In this document: positions 55,370 to 64,000 of the stretch, piece after piece
Layout of the letters: every line of letters starts with the position of its first letter
Numbering within the stretch: the first letter of the stretch is position 1
NCBI RefSeq assembly: GCF_032854445.1
Contig: NW_027018014.1
Span: forward strand, 1-64,000
DNA length: 64,000 nt
Direction of reading: 5' to 3'
Origin: Liolophura sinensis
Lineage: Eukaryota > Mollusca > Polyplacophora > Chitonida > Chitonidae
Notes under the pieces: generated by a model
The model's database searches: none
The model's input: only the letters and a program-made list of their open reading frames with translations
What the model was told of the DNA's origin: nothing
Made by a program: the position numbers and the translations under genes

Positions 55370-55902
55370 ACATCAAAATGTGGTTGGGGGAATACAATCC
55401 TGATATCCGATATATCATTCAGTCTCTGCTGAGGTTTAAATTGGACTATGAGTCCATCATTTACGCTTCTGCAAGGAATTCGTATATTAAATTGTTGGAT
55501 CCTGTTCATCACCAAGGTTTGAGCCTCAGCCTTGGTGCTTTTAGGACTTCACCAGTAAAAAGTTAATACGTGTAGGCAAATGAGCCTACTTTATATAACA
55601 GACGTATGAAACGGAGTCTTTAATATGCTACAAAGCTTTAAGTTCATCCAACGAATCCTGCCCACGACTGTGTTTTCAATTCATCATATAAAGATAAATT
55701 TAATAAATGCCCCCATAAGATCCCTTCGTTCATTCTTGGTATACGGGACAACATTGTAGAAGTTAACATCAAGCCGGAGGAAATAGTTTCGGTGTCTTTT
55801 CCAGAATCACCTCCCTGGCTTCTTCCACGGCCTAAACTGATATTTGATCTACGTAAGTATAATAAATCACATACAAATCCTTTCATAATTCACAAAGTTT
55901 TG
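55370..55902 (+). mobile_element. I-superfamily LINE fragment F (duplicate of E)
   Basis: Matches 50630-51105 closely, including the same stop after TSPVKS. It is broken at AAGTTTTG (55902), where virus-like sequence begins. Confidence 0.8.
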
Positions 55903-56779
55903 GAGAGAAATAGCGTCTTCAACGTTTGCGGCAAACTGTTTTTGCGCGCCGAAGGCTGTGCCCGTGCATAGAATACGCGCCATTGTTTGTGCTTGGGCGC
56001 CTAAACAGCCCACACGTATGTCCGGATGGAATCGTTTAGGCGCTCTACACCCGGCTGCGTGAATCCTTGGGATGTGTCGACAATGAACGCCGCCCAAGCC
56101 TCCTCGGCGTCCTGCTCGATGTAGTCGACGTGGAGCGCTGTAGGCTTTCTAGAGAACGACATCCTGCTCGGATCGAAGGTCCCATCGCCAATGGGGCTGT
56201 AGCCCGTTCTTGTGACATAGTAATATGCCATCCGAGGCCGTGATTCACCCCACCGCGCCTCCAGTCTGTGTGCGCATCTACGCGGAACTCCCTACAAATC
56301 CTCTCATAGGCCCTCTCGTCGTAGGGGTTTTTGAATGTCGCCCACGTTCTGTCTTGCGGCAGGGGGGGAACCTGGATCTCTTCCGAGATCCGCCTAACTT
56401 GGTAATACACATGGAACGTGTACAGGGCCCTTATTCGTTGGTCGGGGGCGAGAAGATAGTCTTCTGCAGAGACGCCGCAGCCCGTGGTTGCTCACCAGAC
56501 CGCGAAGTTCACTTGGTTCTGCCAGAATTGCATAGGATTGGTGTTCCAGGCTCGAACAATTTCATTGTCGGTTATCTTTGGCAGCCGGTACTTGGCCAAC
56601 ACATCTGTGAACTGGACTGGAAAGGCCTTCTTTTCATCGATATAGATGTCAAAGCGCGTGAGCTGCTCTGCGTGGGTTTGGATACTATGAAATGCCCCGG
56701 CCTTGTAAGTGGCCTCTCTATTGAACCTGTAATCTTCGCTGTTCATCGTGGCTAAGATGTTCATCACATTGACGGACAT
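55903..56779 (-). pseudogene. Virus-like cassette gene P1, broken into four frames
   Basis: Read leftward from ATG 56779 (alternatives 56764, 56749). Segments by frame: 56779-56492 (NSEDYRF, THAEQLTRFDIYIDEKKAFP, AWNTNPMQFWQNQVNFAVW), 56410-56240 (FHVYYQVRRISEEIQVP-type, NPYDERAYERICREF), 56231-56001 (MAYYYVTRTGYSPIGDGT, FTQPGVERLNDSIRTYVWA) and 56000-55903 (GTAFGAQKQFAANVED). I recall this as a conserved, uncharacterised protein found near virus-like DNA elements in corals and molluscs. Its abundance there and large size suggest a structural protein, but that is an inference. The 3' end is lost at the junction with LINE F. Confidence 0.6.
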
Positions 56780-57416
56780 TCTAAATGGGGCACAGCACAC
56801 GCTGCCTCATGCCCTGAACAACCTCGACGGCCGCCTTAAAACCGCCCTTCGCGAGATAACATTCTACCCGGCCTGGGTGAATATCCCCTCCTGAGTGGGC
56901 TTCTTGCTTGAGGGCAAACGTGTTGAAGTGCCTACGGGCTACTACAATGTCTGTACGCTGGACAAGGACATATTCCGCCCGCATGGGGTTTCTCTGGGAT
57001 TGAAGGAAGCCACGGGCTGCTTAGTCCTTACCCTCCTTAGAAATGCTTTCATAATACTCCAACAGCTTGCCCCCATCTTAGGGTTCTCCGACGGGATGAC
57101 GCCCATATGGGGGACTGTGGAGGGTGAAAAGCTACCTAACTTGGTCTCACACAAAGACGTCTTCGTGCATTTAGATGAACTGAGCACCTCAGAAAACGTG
57201 AGAATAACCTCAGATTTCGGTGGCGGTTCCACACTACTTAAAGCCATCGCCGTGACTGGTGAAGGGATTAACTGCGGGAAGACGGTTTCATTTCCCAACC
57301 CACAGTACAAAACCTTGCGCGCCGACAATATAACGCACTTGACCGTGGCACTTTTAGACAAAGACGGCAAGTATATGAATGTAGGGTACCTCAGTGCTAC
57401 CCTAGAAATACAATGA
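56757..57416 (+). pseudogene. Virus-like cassette gene P2 (219 codons, one in-frame TGA)
   Basis: Starts ATG 56757, head to head with P1. The first 45 codons include LNGAQHTLPHALNNLDGRL and FYPAWVNIPS, then TGA at 56892-56894. The frame continues GFLLEGKRVEVPTGYYNVCT, LGFSDGMTP, a HKDVFVHLDELSTSENVR segment, GKTVSFPNPQYK, and ends VALLDKDGKYMNVGYLSATLEIQ. The middle and end resemble minor capsid or penton-like proteins of Polinton-type elements in layout (a conserved YVHLDEL-type strand and a C-terminal DxxG...LSVTLE strand). This is a recollection-based inference. GC content is well above the flanking LINEs. Confidence 0.6.
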
Positions 57417-58235
57417 GTATGGTGGACGCAGCCGGTCCCAGGTCTGCGTGCCTGTCTTTAAGCGACTTGGCAGATGTGTCGGAGTTCGAACTTCAAGGCC
57501 AGGAAGGTAAAATCTACGCCTTCCAGTTTCAAAGTGGCAAGTACAGCCGCAAAAAGATTGCGGGGAAGGGGGGGGGGGGGCAGGCAGAACCTGCCACGTT
57601 TGCTTCCCTTGAAGATGTCTCATCTTCTGCAGAGCAAGAGCGCAGGTCGCCGTCTGAGGTGATTGAAGAACAAAAACTCTCATTAATTCGCTTTGAACAC
57701 CGCTTTGTTCTTACCAGAGCTCGCGACCCCGATTGGTGGATAGATGTGAAGGTGACCCCGATGTCGGTCCAGACCACCGGGGCCTGGGTGAAAAAAGTTT
57801 TCAACTCCGGAACCTCTTTCGTGTCGTGGGTACCAACCAGCGACTGCCATATAGCTATGGGTGGAGGAGGTTACTTTCACACTAACTGCGGCGCCGGGTG
57901 TAGAGACCGTGCGTCTTGGCGCGCAAACCATGTCTATGGTCATGCTACAAATAAACCCTGGACCTATACTTATCATACTTGGCACGGCCTCTCAGCGCCG
58001 TTCCTCCATGCTTACCGGGTTAAAACTAAAGTGGCCTGCAGAGCACGATGGAAAGGAGCTCAGACTTATGATCAAATTACCGGCCCAGGGCGACCCAGCC
58101 ATCCGGAGCTCTCTCGAGGATATACAAGTCTTTGTAGGGGGCTTTTTAAATCTCGATGAAATCTATTTAGATTCCAGTATAAGACTTCGCCGCTTTCGTG
58201 TTAGTAGTCCCGATGACCATTTAATCATTTATTGA
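57413..58235 (+). pseudogene. Virus-like cassette gene P3, one frameshift
   Basis: The ATG overlaps the P2 stop (ATGA, 57413-57416). The first part is open to about 57850: SLSDLADVSEFELQGQEGK, FQFQSGKYSRKKI, then a run of 13 G coding Gly, a Glu/Ser-rich linker and HRFVLTRARDPDWWIDVKV. The frame then shifts and continues with AAPGVETVRLGAQTMSMVML, a segment containing LKLKWPAEHDGKELRL, and ends SSLEDIQVFVGGFLNLDEIY...DDHLIIY at 58235. Unknown function. Its placement in a compact operon-like group suggests a virion or assembly protein. Confidence 0.58.
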
Positions 58236-58252
58236 TTCGTAGGACGGACAAT

Positions 58253-58914
58253 ATGGGGCGACTGTACCCGGCGATCACGGATGAAATCCCCTTGCCGCCG
58301 GAGGACGCGGCGCCGACGATCATGGATGAGCACCCCTTGGCCCCGACGATTATGGTTGAAAACCCCTTGGCCCCGACCGCGCCGCCGGAGGGCGTGGCGC
58401 ACGCTTATCGCCTGCAGTATATCAGCGAAATACAAAAAGTACCGGCGTGGTGTCTTGGCCGCCGAGGCCCATGATTCGGCCATGCTCACGGCCGGTTTGG
58501 GACTAGGGGTTGCACGCGTGGGACTACTTACAACAATAATTGCAGCCCCTGCTGTCTTGGCCATGGAAGCTGCGGCCCTAGCTTGCGGCGTCTTAAATGT
58601 CGCCGGAAAATTCGATAGCCGCCGGCTTTACGCAAAGGCCAAGAAACATAACGATATACGGCTGTTGGCTGAGGCCAAACTTAACAGCATCCGTGCGCAG
58701 GTATCAACGGCATTATCTGATGGTGTTATTTCAGACGTAGAGTTCAAGCAAATCGTTCAGGAGCTCAAGAACTACTCTGATCTGATGCAGAGATACGCGT
58801 CAAGTCTCGTAAGGCATTCAACGCCGTCGAGATCGATGAAAGCACGAAAAAAAACAGCTTATAGATTGCGGCCGAAAACTAGCTCGGCAAGAGCTGAAAA
58901 ACGCTCTTTCCTAA
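58253..58914 (+). pseudogene. Virus-like cassette gene P4, membrane-protein-like, frameshifted
   Basis: ATG 58253, 17 bp after P3. The N-terminus is Pro/acidic (MGRLYPAITDEIPLPPEDAAP) with two MxEHPLAPT-like repeats, shifting frame near 58445. Then comes a hydrophobic 40-residue stretch (AMLTAGLGLGVARVGLLTTI onward), likely one or two membrane segments, and a helical LAEAKLNSIRAQVSTALSDG and ISDVEFKQIVQELKNY region. A further shift in an A-run near 58852 leads to a natural end at TAA 58912-58914. This helix-rich protein type recurs in marine invertebrate genomes as an uncharacterised protein. Membrane role inferred from hydrophobicity only. Confidence 0.58.
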
Positions 58915-60346
58915 TGATGTTCTGGGGAGGTGCCCAGGGCAACCCCCATGCTATGTCTCGAGAGCCCCGGGGGCAGGGCATTAGCCAGGATCTGACAATA
59001 GGGCGTCCAGGGGGTTTGAGGGCCGCCGTAAATAAACAGGGGGTCTGCCGCCGGAGACATTTTATCGCCACTGTATCATTGAAAATCAAGACCTTTTAAT
59101 AGCTTTAATTGCCATTATATCACTGGAAATAATGTATTACTATTGGACCCCAGAAAATAACTGTTTTAGGGGCACCCAATATATCACACTTTTCCCACCA
59201 ATAACTGACACTGAGTGCAAATCACTAAAAAGAGTACATAAATTTTATATTAAACCATGTAAGGTTACAATCTGTTATGCTTTGGATAACCAAGTGTGAA
59301 ACAGGAGGTAGAAAAACAAATTAAACTGTAAAATACACAATTCAATACAGATGCAAGGAAAACAATGGCAATTTGGCGCAGCAGTTCGTACAGTTCAAGT
59401 GTGAATGCTGTGAATCAGGAGGTAGAAATAAATAAACTGTGAACAATAAAATACACAAAAGTAGATATAAAAGGAAAATAATCAAAATGCATGGTAATTT
59501 AGCACAGTAGGTGCATGTCACTCACAGTTACACTACTTCACATGCAAGGGAACCAAATCAGAATAGAGTATACATAGCTCTTACAACTGAGACTGAGAAC
59601 AGGCAAAATTATCACCACTGAATCTGTGACTGTCACTCACTAAAAGAGTAATGTCACCAATCACCATACGATTTGAGCAGCTAAGTCACAGTAGGTAGAA
59701 ATAAACTTTGTAAAATACAAAAAAAAAACAAAACAAAACAAGAAACAATTCAAATACATGTACTATCCAGTCACATATCTATGTCAAGAAATTAACTTTT
59801 GGCGCAGTGACACTGTAGTGCATGTCAAACATCATTTCTGTCATCTGAATACATATATGAATACACTTTGAAAACTTACATGTAGAAAAATATTCACAGT
59901 CTAGTATACATACATACAATGTTAATACACTTTGAAACATTACCCGCGAACTTTACTATTATTGTACCTTAAAATATCGTATTTTGACGAAAGTAGTTCG
60001 GATTCATATCTTTACTCGGTCATTTGCAGATGATTTTTGTCACTGATTACGAGCGCCAATGCAGACAACAACAACACAACCTCACGTATGTTTCGATGGA
60101 ACGATCTTGAATATATTTATTTTTTTCACCCCCCCCCCCCCCAAAAAAAAATGTTGATGCAAAATTGTGCCCGTCAAAAATACCCCTTTTGGCTGGATTG
60201 CCCGTCCAGTTGGACGGGTGGACGGATGTCTGGCAAGCCTGGTGCCCGGGGGTAAAAAAAAATCTGCCCAGTGTGGGGCTATAACCCATGGTCCAAAAAA
60301 GCAAAAGGCCTGGTTTACAGCTCAACCTGTTACCAATTAATCATCA
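58915..60346. other. Non-coding stretch with degenerate repeats
   Basis: 58920-59100 is GC-rich and uncharacterised. 59289-59760 contains about three degenerate copies of a unit with AGGAGGTAGAAA, AAACTGT, AAAATACACAA and GGCAATTTGGCGCAG or close variants. Poly-C/poly-A at 60128-60150. No gene. Confidence 0.6.
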
Positions 60347-60395
60347 CCCTAACGGCGGGCTCCGGATTTTTTGCGCTAGCGACCCACCGTTAGGG
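60347..60395. other. Inverted repeat (12 of 13 pairs)
   Basis: CCCTAACGGCGGG at 60347-60359 pairs with CCCACCGTTAGGG at 60383-60395, with TTTTTTGCGCTAGCG in the loop. Confidence 0.75.
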
Positions 60396-60517
60396 GGGCT
60401 AATTGGCGCTGACACATCCCACCACCATTGGGCCATCTACAACACCCCTTGGTAAGGTCTCTCTGCCTCCGAAACTGTCGAAAGTTGCAGAGATTCCTTA
60501 GAAGTGCGTAGAGCCCG

Positions 60518-60665
60518 GCGCTATATGCAGGTAATGTATTCATATACTGCATGTACAGGAGACCAAATCCGGATTTGAGCTAGCAAACATCCCCTTATAT
60601 ACGCAGTATATGAATACACCTCTTACATACAGCGCCTTTCCCACCTCTGTCAGCCGACTGAGCTA
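60518..60665 (-). repeat. Inverted repeat with tRNA-like A and B boxes
   Basis: Arms 60518-60555 and 60600-60637 are inverted copies (GGCGCT-TATG, GTATTCATATACTGC). On minus, TAGCTCAGTCGG (60665-60654) resembles an A box and AGCTCAAATCCGG (60581-60569) a B box, about 84 nt apart. This may be a SINE head disrupted by the inverted repeat; the spacing is too long for a plain tRNA gene. Confidence 0.5.
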
Positions 60666-61195
60666 TATCCCAGACCCACGAAACATAGGCTAAATTGGAA
60701 GGACTTTTCCGCATAAACACAATATCTCCAATCCTCCTAAAAATACTGGATCTTATCAAACACGCTGAAAAAGACTGTCACATTTATTTTTCATAAAAAC
60801 CCGTAGTTTAAGCCCTATCCTGGGGAGATAATCAGCTGAATCACCCCTGTTGTACAACACATCCGGCTTACATATAGGCTATACGCCTTATCTGTTAAAT
60901 GCCAACTAGGTCGCCTCATATCAATGTGTGTATGTAGGCTAGACATGTAAATAAGCGTGTAACGCCTTGGCTGGGGAGGCGCCTAAGGGGGGCCTCTATT
61001 TGTTCTGGGGAGGGCCCCAAGGGGAGGGTGCGCCAGAACCTATAGTGTGTATACGCCACGAAATGGGGCTGGGAGTCCCTATTTGCCAGGGCGAGGGTGT
61101 TCAGGGAATGGCGGTTGCGAGCCTCTATTTGTTAAGGGGAGGGCCCCAAGGAAGGGGGGGGGGGGAGAGGGTGCGCCAGAACCTATACTCTGTAT
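60666..61195. repeat. Non-coding; GC-rich block duplicated
   Basis: GCCTCTATTTGTTCTGGGGA...GGGTGCGCCAGAACCTATAG (60989-61050) recurs at 61122-61190 with a G-run expansion. No gene. Confidence 0.75.
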
Positions 61196-61950
61196 ACTAC
61201 TGACCTTCAACAGTAAATCTATTCCGTCGCATATCTACATTGGCCCGTATAAGGTTGTGTGGACTTGTATATCCCCAACCCGACACGTTGTTTCAACTGT
61301 CAAAAGTTTGGTCATGGCAAAGGCCAATGCAAAAATAAACTGGTTTGTTTCCGGAGCGGCAGTGAAGGTCATGATGATTTCGACTGTAGGGGCAAAGTTA
61401 AGTGCTGCAATTGCGGTGGAGATCACATGGCCTCCTCTAGGCACTGCCCACTTTTCGTAAAAGAAAAACAAATAATCATAATAAAAACTAAAAAACAATC
61501 AATCGTATCAGGAGGCCCACAAACTAGTCTCGCCTCCTAAATACTTCACTGCAGACTTAATTTGCCAATGTTGTCAAGCTAGTAGCATCTGTTGCTACTC
61601 AAACCTCCTTGACTTAGCCCATTGGAAACGACAAACCTAGTTCTCTATCTCTACAACCTGTTGCTCAACCTGCCCGTAATTCCTGTTCAATCCAGACCAC
61701 TATAGTAAATAAAAAAAAAAACTAAATAATACACAGCAAACTGATAAACTTGAACCTGACCAAACCAAAAATAAACCTGCCAGAACTAAGCCTGAAAATA
61801 AATCTCATAATGACAATAATAAACCTAGTGGCTCCACAAACCGTCCCTCTAAGGCTACTAGGGACCCTGTCTAAGCTTTTAATAGGTTTGGATCAGTGGA
61901 GTTGTCGAGATCTTAAGGTAAATTTTATTAAAATAACAGCTTGTCCAATC
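61196..61950 (+). pseudogene. LINE G ORF1 remnant
   Basis: Contains the knuckles CFNCQKFGHGKGQC, CFRSGSEGHDDFDC (second Cys changed to Ser) and CCNCGGDHMASSRHC, then FVKEKQI. Frame breaks follow and decayed GSTNRPSKATRDP at 61820-61870. The N-terminal half is missing. Confidence 0.8.
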
Positions 61951-62039
61951 ATTAAATCCTATTGCCCTGTGTCTTCAGGAAAGTTATCTGAAGACATCTG
62001 ACAAAGATAAAATAACTCTTAAAAATTACTCATTAAACA

Positions 62040-63655
62040 GTACTTACTCAAATGAAGAAGAGCGAGCTGCAGGCGGCTCTTCTATCTTTATCAGTAACAA
62101 TATTACTCACAGCCCTGTTGCTCTGGATACAGAGCTTCAGGCTGTGGCCGTCCGTGTTTCATTGTCTGAAACAATCACATTATGTTCAGTGTATATTCCT
62201 CCTAAAATTTCTTTGTCAGCTTTGTAGTTACATAATTTAATAGAACAATTGCCGAAACCTTTTATAATATTGGGAGATTTTAATTCCAGTCACCCCCTAT
62301 GGGGCAGTAATAACATAAATAATAAGGGCAAGATAGTAAAAGACTTCTTATCTAAGGAGGAACTGTGTTATTTCAATGATGGTTCTAATACCTATTTACA
62401 TCCGGGTAACGGCAGTTACTCTGCTATCGATCTCACTATCACAGATCCATCACTTTTCCATGATTTTTCTTGGAAGGTACATGACGATCTTTGTGGTAGT
62501 GATCATTTTCCTGTAATCTTAGAGCATATAATTTTTTATAGCGTGAAGCTAGGTGGACGTTTGGTGAAGTAGATTGGATCGCATTTGAGATCTTCCGTAA
62601 GGGTGATATCACTCCAGAGACTTTCAATGCAGCAGATGATGCTGTATTAAAATTTAACGAGCTTGTTTTACGAGCTGCCGATAGAACTATCCCTAAAACC
62701 TCCACAAATCAAAAATCCAAAAGTAAACCCTGGTATGATAAAGACTGTCGCAAAACCCGAGCGAAATTTTAATATATGTCCTAATGATAATAACTTAAAC
62801 CAGGTTCGTATTTTTAGAGCTAACTCTCGTATGTTACTCAAGTCCAAGAGACGATCTTGTTGGCGGAATTACGTCGGGCATTACGTCGTAAACACCCATG
62901 CGTAAGGTCTGGAACATGGTTCAGAAACTTAAGAGCAAACAAAATAAACCAAAGTTCCAGCATTTGGAAGATGGAGATAATGTATTAAGCTCTGCATCTG
63001 ATATAGTCAATAAATTAGCTGAGACAATTTCCAAGAAATCTTCTTCTGAGAACTATACTAAAAAAATCCAATATATTAAAAACCAGAAGGAGAAAATTAA
63101 ATTGCCCTTTTCTTCTAAAAATTTAGAAGATTATAATTGTCCTTTAAATATCGAGGAACTTAAAACTGCGTCAAAAAAGGCCCACGATACTGCTTGTGGT
63201 CCTTATAACGTGTATTGTATGTTTCTGAATCATTTGCCACCTGAGCCACTGGAGACTCTCTTGGGCTTGCTTAGTGATATTTGGATAACTGGTAATTTCC
63301 ATCCTCATGCAGGGAGACGTGTATTATCCCGGTCCCCAAACCGGGTAAGGATCATACTGATCTAAATTATTACCGTCCCATAGCTCTTACCAGCTGTCTT
63401 TGTAAGACTGTGGAACGGATGATCAACGATAGATTTGTTTGGTTTCTTGAAACCATCAAAATTTTATCTAATGTTCAGTGTGGTTTTCGTCAAGGTTGAT
63501 CTACTTTAGATCACCTTGTTCGATTTGAAACTTTTATTCGTGGTGGTTTTGTTAATAGTGAATATGTGGTGTGTATATATATATATGTAAATATGTATAT
63601 TTTTTGACCTTGAAAAGGCCTACGACACCACATGGAAACATGGTATTTTAAAAGG
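62040..63655 (+). pseudogene. LINE G ORF2: AP endonuclease and RT fingers
   Basis: Endonuclease C-terminal part 62249-62572: LGDFNSSHPLWGSNN, SYSAIDLTITDPS, CGSDHFPVILEH with the catalytic Asp/His intact. RT fingers 62640-63365 in two frames: RKVWNMVQKL, NCPLNIEELKTASKKAHDTACGP, HLPPEPLETLLGL. After a shift come DLNYYRPIALTS-type sequence and GFRQG with a stop, then a palm with FDLEKAYDTTWKHG. Several frame breaks. Confidence 0.82.
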
Positions 63656-63659
63656 CCCT

Positions 63660-64000
63660 GCGTATATGCGTATATTAAAATGCTGATTCCGGTCCATCAT
63701 CAAGGTTTGAGGCTCAGCCTTGGTGCTTTTAGAGCTTCCCCAGTAGAAAGTTTGTACGTAGAGGCCAACGAGCCTTTTTTACATCACAGGCGTATAAACC
63801 CGAACCTTCAATATGCTACAAAGCTTAAAGCACACCCACCAAATCCAGCCTTCGACTGTGTTTTCAAACGATTATATGTAGACAAATATACTAAATGTCC
63901 TAACAAGACCCCTTCGTTCGGTGTTCGTCTTAGGGACCATATTGTGGAAGCCAACATTAAACTTAGGACATTTCAGCAAGGTTTTGCTGAAATTAAATCT
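63660..64000 (+). pseudogene. LINE G ORF2: RT thumb and linker, cut by window end
   Basis: LSLGAFRASPVESLYVEANEP..., HHRRINPNLQYATKLKAHP and FGVRLRDHIVEANIKL match LINE D 46890-47170, after which GGACATTTCAGCAAGG shows an internal deletion. Continues past 64000. Confidence 0.8.

Larger units (their letters stand above)
61196..64000 (+). mobile_element. I-superfamily LINE G, deleted, runs off the window
   Basis: Starts abruptly inside ORF1 (CTTCAACAGTAAATCTATTCC), continues through ORF1 knuckles, endonuclease, RT fingers and early palm to about 63640, then jumps at about 63660 to the RT thumb region (KMLIPVHHQGLRLSLGAFRA). A small (TA)-rich insertion lies at 63571-63600 in the palm. It continues beyond the window. 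Confidence 0.87.

Noticed and set aside
56892-56894. TGA read as selenocysteine in P2
   Set aside because: No selenoprotein context or SECIS hairpin seen, and all cassette genes carry lesions; simple decay fits.
60569-60665. Functional tRNA gene
   Set aside because: A/B box spacing is about 84 nt and no acceptor or anticodon stem folds convincingly.
1-64000. Bacterial or phage origin
   Set aside because: Spliceosomal introns, LINEs, SINEs and LTR elements throughout show a eukaryotic genome.

Overview
The window looks like repeat-rich, intergenic DNA of an invertebrate animal, most likely a mollusc. This is an inference from the mobile elements: I-superfamily LINEs with ATTC-repeat tails, R2-type LINEs, a tRNA-derived SINE whose tail reads GGCGTTAAACACCAATC, Harbinger and hAT transposons, and an AT-rich background. 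I found no convincing single-copy host gene. Almost every recognisable coding stretch belongs to a mobile or virus-like element, and most are broken.

Region 1 (1-8.3 kb) is GC-rich and virus-like. A decayed family-B DNA polymerase fragment of Maverick/Polinton/adintovirus type runs leftward off the window edge. It abuts three tandem units of about 1.4, 2.2 and 2.4 kb (1302-7245). Each unit pairs a polymerase N-terminal piece with a gene for an acidic, Ser/Pro-rich, 24-residue-repeat protein that ends in a C3HC4 RING finger. Units B and C have a clear CCAAT/TATA promoter, and all three end with an exact histone-type 3' stem-loop. Unit A lacks the promoter and 5' end; unit B lacks the RING.

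Region 2 (8.3-17 kb) holds a LINE 3' fragment, interspersed non-coding repeats and a complete Harbinger element (12308-16992). That element has matching terminal inverted repeats, an intact three-exon Myb/SANT-like gene, a transposase with two in-frame stops, and a nested foldback repeat. Region 3 (17-23 kb) is a minus-strand LINE whose 3' UTR is fused to a Penelope-type reverse transcriptase fragment. Region 4 (23.2-27.1 kb) is a hAT element whose transposase has one frameshift, one stop and one intron.

Region 5 (27-37 kb) contains a Ty3/gypsy-type LTR retrotransposon (30041-35459) with the unusual order NC-protease-integrase-RT-RNase H, as in GMR1-like elements. It sits against a decayed CACTA-like transposase. 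Region 6 (38-48 kb) has two LINE copies: one with its middle replaced by a hAT-like zinc-finger gene fragment, the other nearly full length. Region 7 (48.4-55.9 kb) is a composite duplication: an R2-type LINE fragment on minus plus a LINE fragment on plus, present twice, with SINEs between.

Region 8 (55.9-58.9 kb) is a second GC-rich virus-like cassette of four compact genes, P1 to P4. P1 and P2 start head to head, P2 and P3 overlap as ATGA, and P4 starts 17 bp after P3. All are frameshifted or stopped. Region 9 (59-64 kb) is non-coding repeats followed by a LINE broken by deletions and cut by the window edge. The two GC-rich islands may come from one endogenous DNA virus lineage, but nothing in the window proves they belong together.
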